NCBI GenBank assembly: GCA_945910005.1
Contig: OX246741.1
Span: forward strand, 11,542,804-11,606,803
DNA length: 64,000 nt
Origin: Isoperla grammatica
Taxonomy: Eukaryota; Arthropoda; Insecta; Plecoptera; Perlodidae
Direction of reading: 5' to 3'
Below, piece after piece: positions 45,591-55,521 of this stretch. The translations under genes were made by a program, and so were the position numbers. Every line of letters starts with the position of its first letter. The first letter of the stretch is position 1. Below the pieces are notes generated by a model. It was not told the origin of the DNA and ran no database searches. It saw only the letters and a list, made by a program, of their open reading frames with translations.

Positions 45591-46540
45591 GTGAGTAGTG
45601 AGCAGTCTGCTGGAGCTGGAGGGCAAGGGGGCGCGACGCGACGCTGCTCAGGGGTCAGAGGGTGAGTAGTGAGCAGTCTGCTGGAGCTGGAGGGCAAGGG
45701 GGCGCGACGCGACGCTGCTCAGGGGTCAGAGGGTGAGTAGTGAGCAGTCTGCTGGAGCTGGAGGGCAAGGGGGCGCGACGCGACGCTGCTCAGGGGTCAG
45801 AGGGTGAGTAGTGAGCAGTCTGCTGGAGTTGGAGGGCAAGGGGGCGCGACGCGACGCTGCTCAGGGGTCAGAGGGTGAGTAGTGAGCAGTCTTCTGGAGC
45901 TGGAGGGCAAGGGGGCGCGACGCGACGCTGCTCAGGGGTCAGAGGGTGAGTAGTGAGCAGTCTGTTGGAGCTGGAGGGCAAGGGGGCGCGACGCGACGCT
46001 GCTCAGGGGTCAGAGGGTGAGTAGTGAGCAGTCTGCTGGAGCTGGAGGGCAAGGGGGCGCGACGCGACGCTGCTCAGGGGTCAGAGGGTGAGTAGTGAGC
46101 AGTCTGCTGGAGCTGGAGGGCAAGGGGGCGCGACGCGACGCAAGGGGTCAGAGGGTGAGTAGTGAGCAGTCTGCTGGAGCTGGAGGGCAAGGGGGCGCGA
46201 CGCGACGCTGCTCAGGGGTCAGAGGGTGAGTAGTGAGCAGTCTGCTGGAGCTGGAGGGCAAGGGGGCGCGACGCGACGCTGCTCAGGGGTCAGAGGGTGA
46301 GTAGTGAGCAGTCTGCTGGAGCTGGAGGGCAAGGGGGCGCGACGCGACGCTGCTCAGGGGTCGGAGGGTGAGTAGTGAGCAGTCTGCTGGAGCTGGAGGG
46401 CAAGGGGGCGCGACGCGACGCTGCTCAGGGGTCAGAGGGTGAGTAGTGAGCAGTCTGCTGGAGCTGGAGGGCAAGGGGGCGCGACGCGACGCTGCTCAGG
46501 GATCAGAGGGTGAGTAGTGAGCAGTCTGCTGGAGCTGGAG
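45527..46540 (+). repeat. 71-bp tandem array copied from the exon 1/intron 1 boundary, 14 copies
   Basis: Unit starts: 45527, 45598, 45669, 45740, 45811, 45882, 45953, 46024, 46095, 46162, 46233, 46304, 46375 and 46446, with a 24-nt partial copy at 46517. Each unit consists of the last 64 nt of exon 1 (from codon Val38, GTGAGCAGTCTGCTGGAGCT onward) plus the intron start GTGAGTA. Copy 9 is 67 bp because of a small deletion; the rest differ by isolated substitutions. Every unit keeps the donor core GAGG/GTGAGT. The unit edges coincide with GTGAG found both in the exon (GTGAGCAG) and the donor (GTGAGTAG), which suggests microhomology or slippage as the origin. Confidence 0.97.
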
Positions 46541-46570
46541 AAAAAAAAACTTCAGTCAGGAATCAGGATT

Positions 46571-46645
46571 GCCGGTAGCGGGTATCGAACCGGCGATCTC
46601 CTCCCGAATTAGAGACTCTTGCTTCGCACTGAGCCATCTCTCTCT
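46571..46645 (-). repeat. tRNA-like SINE head at the end of the 71-bp array
   Basis: The minus strand has GATGGCTCAGTGCGAAG (A-box-like) and GCCGGTTCGATACCCGC (B-box-like), followed by sequence that ends in nine T residues (46541-46549 as A on the plus strand) directly abutting the truncated 15th repeat unit. A tRNA-derived retroposon may have inserted at, and cut off, the array. Confidence 0.5.
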
Positions 46646-47945
46646 GTCCGTTTAGCTATAGAGTAATGAATGAGTATTTGTTTAACGACACAGTCATGTA
46701 GCGTCGACCGAAACAGATCCATCTCACATCACCGGGGTCGTCATAGAAGAATTAAGTGGTGGGGTGTGGGAGGTTGGCGCTCAGGTCGCAAGGTGATAGG
46801 AGTGGGATACAAAAGTGATGAAGGCCACACAAGATGAATAAAGAAATAACACATGAGTCCTCTTTGCGAGCACTGGTCACCACGAGGAGGTACCCACCTC
46901 GACCGGAAATCAGCACTTGTGCATAGAAGTGGTTTATCGAGTTATTGACGTAAACAAGGGGTAGGACCACGTTTTGTCTCCCCCGGGTGTTCGTGGACTC
47001 GGCAGCTTCTCTGATTCAACTCTCAATAGTCCGGTAACGAGGAGGGAAACGGAAGCAGCGCGGATACGCACAATTGCCCGAGGAGTATGAGAGTAATCTT
47101 GGCTTTCAAACGATGGAGAATAATTAAAATATTTCTCCTAAGCAAGCGACACACGGAAAATATTTAAAGGGAAAATTTAAAGTGCCATCTGAAGTTCATT
47201 CAATCTGTTTAAATTAAATGTTCATACACACTTATAGAGAGTGGACCTAAATAAGGTAATAGCAAATGTTCAAAACAAATTTTTAAATTTTTTTTCGGTG
47301 GCTCTCTATAGTAATATGGCGTTGCAAAATCAAATTGTGTTGTAACATCTTCTGGAGCCTAAAGCAAAGTGTGAAAGCTGAATTTTGTCGTATAGTGTAA
47401 ACTCACCTTTGTTTATACCACGGAATATTGGAAACAAATATTATATCTATGATAGTTGTTAGTGTAAAGACTTTTACATCCGCCGGTACAAATATGTGTT
47501 TTGTACCGGTAGATGAAAAAATTCGCACTACAAGAAACTTTAACACATAAACAGATATTTTTCCTAATTTCCCTTTTTAACATTTTCAAAGAGTTTTATG
47601 AGGCCGTAATTGGGTATTCCGCATGGCTGATGAACGAACATATAGCCATAATTAATAGCACTTTGGTGCATCTAGAAACGGTAACAGATTCTACACATTT
47701 GTAATCGATTATGTAACGGAATCGATTCTGAATCGATTAATCGATGTCATACACATCGATAGCAGTTGAAGTAGTTCGTTTCGCTCGTTCACTCATTTGA
47801 TGACGTCATGGTTGAGAGTGAGACGAAGCAGACGTGGATGTTCCTCTGATAAGGAACATTCCTCTTCCTTCCCACGCATCCATGCATCCACATCCATAAC
47901 AGGTCTAGGGCGCCTTGCAAGCAATGGCTTGGATTCAGAGATTAA

Positions 47946-48082
47946 GGGCCGGTATTTCAATGTCCAGTTAAATCTACTTTTCAGTTAAATTGTTTTCACC
48001 ATGACAACGGCCAATAGAAATACACCAAACTTGGCTTACCTGACTGTTAAATTTACTTAACACTTTAACAGGACATTGAAGT
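47946..48082. mobile_element. Tourist-like MITE (subfamily 4)
   Basis: Preceded by TAA (47943-47945). The left end GGGCCGGTATTTCAATGTCC pairs with the right arm GGACATTGAAGTTA. The inner pairing is AGTTAAATCTACTTTTCAG with TTAAATTTACTTAAC. The core has CCATGACAACGGCCAATAGA. The right terminus is eroded. Confidence 0.7.
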
Positions 48083-49154
48083 TAGAGGCATCAGACATTC
48101 AGAAATGTTTTTAGAGATTTTTGGACTCGTGGGTAGAGGAGAGCTCCATGAAAATGTTTTTCTTTAAGAGTAAATTTCGTTTTTGGATTACCGGATTTTG
48201 GTTTTATTGAGTAAAAGCTAACTTTCAGCGGTTTTGTTGATGCTTCCTGTAATTTCACGTGCATAGCTTTCGGTCATGGTTTTCAACTGCTTTAAGATTT
48301 TTTCAGAACGTAGATTGAATATTTTATAGCATATTGTTATTGGTCTACAACGCCAAAATTACAAAAAAAAAAACAAAAAAAAACATCGGGTCAAAATAAA
48401 ACTTAATTACAATTGTTCACTGCTTAAAACATGAATAACATGAGTTTTGATGTTATTCGCCAATTTATACCATATTTCGGTGTTTGGCGGTGATTTAGTT
48501 TTGTCATATTCTGGTTTTAAAAGAGATACATTCATGCTCATTTTATGACATAAAACCATTTCTACACATTTCGGTGCCATAGTCATTCGCGAAGCTTAGG
48601 TGGCCATGTCATTTTAGATTTGTCCCCCTCCTCTCTTAAAATATTTTGATTTTTGAATGCACGTGTGCTAGAGGTACTACGGTTATGAATATCATTTTAT
48701 ACGCTTGAAAATTTGTCTATCCTAAACAAAATTATTTTAGAAAAAAATGAATAATATTATTATACTATTAATAATGTTATTTCTTCTTCATCAATCAACA
48801 CGATACATCGTAACAGAGTGAAATTGTCTACAATAAATGGGTAACGGTACGGGAAGCTCCGTTGACTCGGCGCCCCCCCAATATTGGCACCATAGGCAGC
48901 CCCCCAATTAGCCTCGTCCCCAGCGCCCTACGCAGCGACATAGCATTCCGTCTGGACCCTAGGGTCAAATTACGGTTGTGTTTTGTATCTTGTAAGGGAG
49001 GGTACGACGGCCCTAAATAGAGATGCACACATCCGTTTTGTTCTGGTGGCAGCTACAGCAAAGGTGATTGGTATCTGTCAATCACAGCCTCCAGGATGTA
49101 AATCAACGATCACTAAGAATCTAGACAGCGGTGAATCAAATCCTGTTTCGGTAA

Positions 49155-49363
49155 AGGTTGGTTTACACACTTTCCTAAGATTTAAGATGTAATATTTTGT
49201 TCCTAGTACATATTTTCCTAACTGATTTACTAGGATCGCTACCATTGGCCGGATTTATAAAACGTCGCCTCTCATTGGCTGGGCTAAAAATTTTAGGTAT
49301 AAGAGAGCTAACGTTGCCACGGTTTCCTTAAATCTTATATCTTAGGAAGGTGTGTGAACGCTA
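49155..49363. mobile_element. Tourist-like MITE (subfamily 5)
   Basis: A 209-bp foldback flanked by TAA (49152-49154 and 49364-49366). The left arm GGTTTACACACTTTCCTAAG and ATTTAAGAT pair with the right arm ATCTTATATCTTAGGAAGGT and GTGTGAAC. The interior has CTCATTGGCTGGG and TTGCCACGG, a variant of the CCAAT/GGCAAC core. Confidence 0.75.
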
Positions 49364-50439
49364 TAATGCTTTTGGCTTGATTCAACTTTTAGATCGGTGT
49401 GTAGACATCAAACTCTGATGAGGTTTGCGGTGGATCAAGGTCCCTCAATTCTCTAGTGGAGGTTCGGCAAACCTTAAAATCGACGAGCCCCCGCTAAGGG
49501 ATTTGTTATTATTGTTGTTTTTGCTGTTGGTTAACGACGCCTCATCATCTAGAATCTATATCATATTATATCGTCAGGGAAGATGGAGGAAATGAGACAT
49601 TGTCCTTTTTAGAGGAGCATATATTTGTTGTTTCTGTTTGCACATTTAAAAATCTGTGCATCTTACTTATTTCTCTTTTTATAAAAACAAGTTTTTATTG
49701 TTATTTAGAAAGATCAAGGAAAAAAATAATAACGGAAAATAAATTGCGTGACATTTTAAAAATGTAAATTTCTTGATTTTTTAGAATAAATTACCATATA
49801 TTATTTCAAAATAAAAATGACGTTGAGGTTTGTTGATCCTTCCAAGACAACAATGCAACATTTCACATAACATGTCGCATTCTTCGAGAGTGTGCGATAT
49901 TTCCCAGGGATATTGGCTTCACCCCTTGTTCCTCAACAGTCTGCCGGTCACAGGGGGTGAGGGGGGTGAGGGGTGACCCTTAACACTATGTGGTCGGTAA
50001 CTGTTGGTGACACTGACGAGGCAGGTGACGTCATTCTTATGTCTGTCACACGAGAGATTTGTGATCCGTCACTATTATGTTCGCGGTATGTTGGTTTGAA
50101 ACGGCTCCTGATTCCTTTTTCTTTTCTGAAAGTCTTAGAGTGTTACGCACAAAGAGACATTTTGGAATGATTTGGATCTAGATATTTTCAAGATTTTATA
50201 TAGACATTAAAAAAAACATCCACAATTTATGGTGTTTGGATAAAATTAGACATTTTCAATAATATCTTAAATTGTGGTTATAACCCAACCAAACGTAATA
50301 GATTTTGAATATTTATTTTGAGAATACCTGTGAATGCCTTGATACTATCTATCCCCGAGTCTTCCAAAATTGCAATAAGCCCTATTGAAGATACAAAACT
50401 GTAAATTTCCATGCTATTATAATTATTTTTATTTTTATT

Positions 50440-50739
<300 letters not shown>

Positions 50740-51159
50740 CTCTACTGTACCATTCTACGACCTGTCAGTGTGTGCGAGCAAGACGCGAGACGCGACGCAA
50801 GGCGTGAGAAAGTGACGCGCGTCACGCAACGACGGACGGCGACAGTCAGGTTAGTTGACAGCTGCGCCGCCGCGGACCGGTAGCGCTAGTGAGCAGGTCA
50901 CCGCCTTGCAGCGTGGAGTGACGGGAGCAGGAGGCGCCGTCACAGAAGAGAGGTATCGGTTACCAGAGGCGGAGACAAGCCGTCAACAAGCGACCCACCG
51001 TCACGCGTACAATGATACAGTCTGGGTTCGAATCCTGGCTCCGGCATGTGGTGGTATTCATCTCAAATATCACCTATACTCATCGTCCCGTTGGCATTAG
51101 AGACTCAAATAACACATAGATAGCGCTGCTAAGCAACCTCCTTATCTGCGCCTTTGACA
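50740..51159. other. CpG-rich intronic segment with a tRNA-like B box
   Basis: 50755-51000 is markedly CpG-rich (GACGCGACGCAAGGCGTGAG, GACGCGCGTCACGCAACGAC). GGGTTCGAATCCTGG at 51023-51038 is an exact Pol III B box. The 81-codon frame at 50855-51100 runs into this repeat and resembles no protein that I recognise. Confidence 0.45.
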
Positions 51160-51385
51160 ATCGGTCTTTTTGATTCTGACATTTGTCCGCAGGTGTTCGC
51201 ACTGTTCATCACTGATTCATATGGTTCGTATTTGAAATATCGATTTTTGATTGGTTATCGCTCACTCGTCGATGGGGTTCGGAACCTACAGGGTTGGTTT
51301 AGTTGCTTTAAATTAAAGTCCCCAACTGAAAATCAGTTTCATTACTGAGTGGGTAGACTCTAAATGTGAATCTATTTATTTATTT
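51160..51385 (+). mobile_element. Family X retroposon, 5'-truncated copy
   Basis: Begins near TTTTTGATTCTGACATTTGT and continues through TCCGCAGGTGTTCGCACTGT, TTGATTGGTTATCGCTCACT, CAGGGTTGGTTTAGTTGC and GAGTGGGTAGACTCTAAATG to an ATTTATTTATTTA tail. Confidence 0.82.
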
Positions 51386-52400
51386 AAAACAACATTGAAC
51401 AATTTACAGCTAAACTACTCCTCAACATAACTTATTTTCTTGCCACCAGAATGCATCTAGTTTATTAGATGCTTATTTGGATGATTTATTGCTGGTGATA
51501 TTAGATTTATCTATATGGTCATAGCAAGTAAAACACAAATATCATAATTAAATGTATTATTATTAGTTGTTTTATGATATACTCGAAATCGATAGGTCGG
51601 TCATAAGTTAACCGAATCAGATACATCACACATCGTCGGGGTCAGCATAAGGGAGTCAAGTTTGGGGGTTGGGGGTCTTATGCCCCTCTCAGACCCCTTG
51701 CACTCGAATAGATAGTATTGTTTCGTGTTAATTACCCTCCCTTGTGTCAATGCTCATGTGAGTGAGGGTGCCGGATATGAGTGTTAACCTCACCTCACCT
51801 CAAGCCCGGTGAATATCTTGACGCATAGCCCATACTAATACGTAATACCCGCACTCACTCAAGCAGCCGTTACACGTTGCGAACAAAGAAAAGGTTAAGC
51901 TACACTAAGGTTATATTGGGTTAGATTAGGTTAGGTTAGATTAGGTTAGGATAAGTCAGGTTACGTTAGGTTAGGTAGGTTAAGGTTATTTTGAGACCCC
52001 ACGTTTTCTTCTGAAGTTCGCTTCGCAACGTGTAACGCAATCTGAGTAATAATATTTCAAGGGTAAAGATATTCTGTTACACCGGTATATCGTATTGTAG
52101 TTAGGCCCCCTCTCAGCTGCACAGACTGTACCGACCCACAAGAATCGCAAACGGATAAGCGTTAAGTTATGGAACTTAATATAACGTTACGCGTCGTGGT
52201 GCACAAGTTAAGTTAGTATTACCCAACCCAAAGCTAGCGTTCTCATTGTTTCCAGATCAGCTGTGACTTTTAGTTTAGGGGGAGGAAATTGTCCCACGTT
52301 TGCGTTCTCTATTAAAACAAAACCATAAGGGGAGATTAAGGACGGGACCAAAATTCGTATACAGCCTGTTTCTCATGCGCTCAATTCCCTTATGTACTAT
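51386..52400. other. Intronic DNA with a degenerate GGTTA-type stretch
   Basis: No exon recognised. 51905-51990 is a degenerate run of GGTTAG/GATTAG pentamer and hexamer units (TTAGGTTAGG-like), too irregular to be a telomere relic with confidence. Confidence 0.5.
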
Positions 52401-52402
52401 AA

Positions 52403-52549
52403 TGTCCAGTCTTACAATGTCCCAATAACTACTTATTCGTCGAATAGCTTGTTTTCTCCATGGCAACGACCAATCAAAACTCTTGAAATCCTCCAAATAG
52501 CTTAATTGCTACAAATAACTTTCCTATTAGGAGATTGTAAGACTGGCCC
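52403..52549. mobile_element. Tourist-like MITE (subfamily 1), second copy
   Basis: Matches 9579-9724 throughout (CAGTCTTACAATG, TTATTCGTCGAATAGCTTGT, CCATGGCAACGACCAATCAA, AACTTTCCTATTAGGAGATT). Length 147 bp, with TAA at 52400-52402 and 52550-52552. The right end GTAAGACTGGCCC is better preserved than in the first copy. Confidence 0.85.
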
Positions 52550-52611
52550 TAACACTAACACACATTAATAGCGGCCCTCTTTGCGCCATGAACGTCCCCC
52601 ATTCCTGAACG

Positions 52612-52690
52612 GTACCGTCCCCCGTTTGCCGGGGGGATAGAATAGGTCCAGGTAGCTCTGCCTGTCGTTAGAAGCGACAAAGGGACCAAT
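52612..52690 (+). repeat. SINE-family fragment
   Basis: GTCCCCCGTTTGCCGGGG, ATAGAATAGGTCCAGGTAGC and TCTGCCTGTCGTTAGAAGCG align with the start of the SINE at 7294-7601. The 3' part is absent; the MITE at 52704 begins just downstream. Confidence 0.7.
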
Positions 52691-52703
52691 GTCAGATGAA
52701 TAA

Positions 52704-52869
52704 GGTCCGAATTCATCAAACTTTTCAATCGCCGTTTTACTAATCTCGGATTGGTTACCATGGCATCAACAAACATACATATAAAATGCATGGTGGCTTC
52801 TACCGGGCGCAATTTTTCATCTCCGATTAACAGAAAATTGCCGGATTAAAGTTTGGTGAAACTGGATCA
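52704..52869. mobile_element. Tourist-like MITE (subfamily 3)
   Basis: Preceded by TAA (52701-52703). The left arm GAATTCATCAAACTTTTCAA and CTAATCTCGGATTGG pair with the right arm CATCTCCGATTAACAG and GGATTAAAGTTTGGTGAAAC. The core GATTGGTTACCATGGCATC is the inverted CCAAT/CCATGG module. Related to the interrupted element at 21376-21729. Confidence 0.75.
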
Positions 52870-53334
52870 TATAAAATAAATTAAAACTGGTTTACAAGTC
52901 ATAGGTTGCACGTACGTCACATCTTTGCGCGTGGCGGCCACATTTGTGATCAAACTTTGACGTTGCCATGGAGAAACAATTGAAGGCTGTTGTGGTAGAA
53001 CACATACATTCTTAGTTCTTTAAAATCCATCTTGTTTTTGAAATAAAATTGGTACGTGTGATAATTATTTATTTTTATATTATTTATTATTACTTTTAAA
53101 TTCTAAATTAGGCTTTTTTATTGAATTTGAATTGGATTTTCCAATCATCTAGGATTGGTCCTCCGCAATTGTATCGCAATCATGGCCGCTGTGACGTCAC
53201 GTGGGAATGCGTTGTTGATATATCTATATCTCGCACGCCCCCCGAGTGGAGTATCTTCATTCCGAGATCTTTGGACGGGCCGAGTGATTTACGATGGCCT
53301 CGCTCTTTTGAGCGACATCTGTTAATGAGCCGTC
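52870..53334. other. Intronic DNA
   Basis: No exon recognised. GTTGCCATGG near 52964 and GTGACGTCACGTGG near 53190 are isolated motifs. Open frames at 53121-53509 have no recognisable domain. Confidence 0.45.
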
Positions 53335-53845
53335 TAACTCGTGTCTCAACCAACCCGCGACAGCGTTCACACGTCATCAATATCTGCCGCTGTGTTTGCT
53401 TAGTTGTAATCATTTCAAGCAATGAGTCGTGGTCGATATGAGTGGTATCGACACTAAAGGGGGGGGGGGGGGGAATGAGTTGTCTTAACCAACCCGCGAC
53501 AGCGTTCACACGTCATCAATATCTGCCACTGTGTTTGCTTAGTTGTAATCATTTCAAGCAATGGGTCGTTGTCGATATGAGTGGTATCGACACTAAAGGG
53601 GGGGGGGGGGGGGGGCAATGAGTTGTCTCAGCCAACCCGCGACAGCGTTCACACGTCATCAATATCCGACACACACAGCTACTGTGTTTGCTTAGTTGTA
53701 ATAATTTCGAGCAATGGGTCGTGGTCGATATGAGTGGTATCGACACTAAGGGGGGGGGGGGGGCAATGAGGTGTCTCAACCAACCCGCGACAGCGTTCAC
53801 ACGTCATCAATATCTCTCACATAGCCACTGTGTTTGCTTAGTTGT
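53335..53845. repeat. About 145-bp minisatellite with poly-G run in each unit
   Basis: Units begin near 53343, 53485, 53629 and 53778 with CAACCAACCCGCGACAGCGT. They continue through CACACGTCATCAATATCT, GTGTTTGCTTAGTTGTAA, CAAGCAATGGGTCGT and GATATGAGTGGTATCGACAC to a G run of 13-18. The fourth unit is interrupted by a family X insertion and resumes at about 54166 (ATTTCAAGCAATGGGTCGTG) to 54250, ending in its own G run of about 20. Confidence 0.93.
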
Positions 53846-54165
53846 AAATAAATAAAATAAATAAATTCACATTTAGAGTCCACCCACTCAGTAACTAAAC
53901 TGATTTGCAGTGGGGGACTTTAATTTAAAGTGGCTAAACCAACCCTGTAGGCTCCGAACACCATCGACGAGTGAGCGATAACCAATCAAAATCGATATTT
54001 CAAATACGAAACATATGAATCAGTGATTGGACAGTGCGAACACTAGCGGACAAATGCCAGAATCAACAAGGCCGATTCAGAACCACTTTGAATTTATTGA
54101 GGCTTCGTTGCTAGGACTGCTCCAAAGTCACCGTTTACTTATTCCTAAGCCAAGAATCAAGAAGA
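53846..54165 (-). mobile_element. Family X retroposon inserted in the poly-G minisatellite
   Basis: Begins with AAATAAATAAAATAAATAAA and GAGTCCACCCACTCAGTAAC, runs through CCATCGACGAGTGAGCGATA and AACACTAGCGGACAAATGCC to TCACCGTTTACTTATTCCTA and AGCCAAGAA. Comparison with uninterrupted units places the insertion between GCTTAGTTGTAA and TTATTTCAAGC, so the empty site is known. Confidence 0.85.
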
Positions 54166-54259
54166 ATTATTTCAAGCAATGGGTCGTGGTCGATATGAGT
54201 GGTATCGACAGACACTAAGGGTGGGTGGGTGGGGGGGGGGGGGGGGGGGGCAATGAGCA

Positions 54260-55140
54260 ACAAACCCCCGCCGCGCGTCGATGTGAGTACAGACTGTCGT
54301 GCAGCGCGGGGGGAGGGGAGTAAGAGTTGACACAATGAGCAACGAGTTGTGCGGGGGTGTTAGGGGGGATTGGAAGGGAAGGAATGCAGCTAAATCTGTT
54401 TGGATGTCTGAGATTAGCGGCCTATTTGTCAGCTGAGCGTCAACTCGAGAGTTTGGCACCGAAACTCTGTCTTGACTTCCTCAGTATACAACAAAAAAAA
54501 ACGTGTTGTTTTTTGAATCTCAGCATTTAGTCGCGTCGAAGCTGTCGGACGCTTCAATAACATGATCACTCTCTCACTCTCTCTCGGCTCGACGTCGACG
54601 TATGACGCGCGTCACAGGTGATGTGGCCACACGCACACACGCACGCGCACACGCGCACACACACGCACACACGCACACACGCCATACCACAATAGGGGAC
54701 AGCTTACATACTTTATGAAAACATTAAAATAAATCAATATTCAATATTCAATATAGGCCTAAGTAAAAATGTAACGTTTTAAAATTGTTTAAATAAATTA
54801 GAGAAATTCATCTGCAAGGGTTGCGTTGGGAATTAGTATGAATAGCGACAACCTCAGAGGAAGGAACTAGATGGACTTGGCTTGTAGATTATTATTACCA
54901 AATACCTTAGTATACGTACAACCTATCGGTTGTTGTAAGGTATTTGTTATTACTACCTCAGAAGTTGGTACCTTCGGCCATATGCACAGTCAAGTGTTAA
55001 GTTAAGTACAGTATTTGTTGGTAGGGAATTTTTTATTGTATGCTATTTTTCATAAGAACAAAGTCCATAGCAACCATAAACAAAATCACATACTGTGCAT
55101 TCCGCCAGGATCTTCTTCTACTGAAGGTTCAGCGTCACAG
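54260..55140. other. Intronic DNA upstream of exon 2
   Basis: No exon recognised. Contains a CACACGCACACACGC-type dinucleotide-rich run (54630-54680). A small inverted repeat near 54904-54950 pairs AATACCTTAG...ACAACCTAT with ...GGTTGTTGTAAGGTATT. Confidence 0.5.
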
Positions 55141-55339
55141 AGGACGACTAGGTTTAGGTTCAGTGACTGACTGTGTTAGTACAGGGGACTAGATTCTGAC
55201 TGAGGGTTCTGACTGGGGATCTGGTTGTGTTCAAAGAGGACGACTGGGTTCTGACTCTAGGTTCAGTGACTGACTGTGTTAATACAGGGGACTAGATTCT
55301 GACTGAGTGTTTTGACTGGGGATCTGGTTGTGTTCACAG
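55141..55339 (+). repeat. Two-copy duplication of the intron 1 acceptor/exon 2 start
   Basis: Copy A (55141-55236, 96 bp) and copy B (55237-55339, 103 bp) each start with AGGACGACT, the first bases of exon 2, followed by GGTTCAGTGACTGACTGTGT, ACAGGGGACTAGATTCTGAC and GGGGATCTGGTTGTGTTC. The junction before copy A is TCACAG/AGGACGAC, with an intact AG. Before copy B it is TCAAAG/AGGACGAC. Before exon 2 it is TTCACAG/AGGACGAC. If either decoy were spliced to exon 1 the frame would stop: TAG follows three codons into copy A, and copy B stops at GGGGACTAG. Confidence 0.9.
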
Positions 55340-55521
55340 AGGACGACTACCTGCTCGAAGGGGACGACCGGAAGCGGAAGAAGCCTCGGAGAAACCGAAC
55401 CACCTTCACCACCGGCCAACTGACGGCGCTAGAGAGGGTCTTCGAAAGAACGCACTATCCGGACGCCTTCGTCAGAGAGGAGCTGGCGAGGCGGGTCAGC
55501 CTGAGCGAGGCGAGAGTACAG
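55340..55521 (+). CDS. Prrx: Prrx-like paired-related homeobox protein, exon 2 (linker and homeodomain residues 1-46)
   Basis: The exon is 182 nt, with acceptor TTCACAG before 55340 and donor CAG/GTGAGG at 55522. It completes the split Glu codon and adds 60 codons. A basic RKRKKPRRN stretch leads into the homeodomain: Arg5, Phe8, Leu16 and Phe20 are all present, and [16 protein letters not shown] is identical to the PRRX type over helices 1-2. The exon stops after EARVQ (homeodomain residue 46), the conserved 46/47 intron position of paired-class homeoboxes. Helix 3 with WFQNRR, including residue 50, is on a later exon not found before 64000. The product is a DNA-binding transcription factor. 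Other paired-class families differ in this helix 1-2 block, so Prrx is favoured. Confidence 0.94.

Larger units (their letters stand above)
46646..50439. other. Intronic DNA, mostly unannotated
   Basis: No exon recognised. Contains the MITEs at 47946-48082 and 49155-49363. A block near 46698-46765 (CATCACCGGGGTCGTCATAG) recurs in diverged form near 51615-51675 (CATCGTCGGGGTCAGCATAA), showing another dispersed repeat. Poly-A interruptions lie near 48361-48385. Confidence 0.5.

Noticed and set aside
50855..51100. 81-codon CpG-rich frame inside intron 1 as an extra exon
   Set aside because: It runs into a tRNA-like repeat, resembles nothing in PRRX proteins, and the flanking exons already join in phase without it.
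51905..51990. Interstitial telomere-like TTAGG stretch
   Set aside because: Units are irregular mixtures of GGTTA, GATTA and GGATAA. Similar GGTTA-rich patches are common in animal DNA, so it is not evidence for a telomere relic or a taxon.
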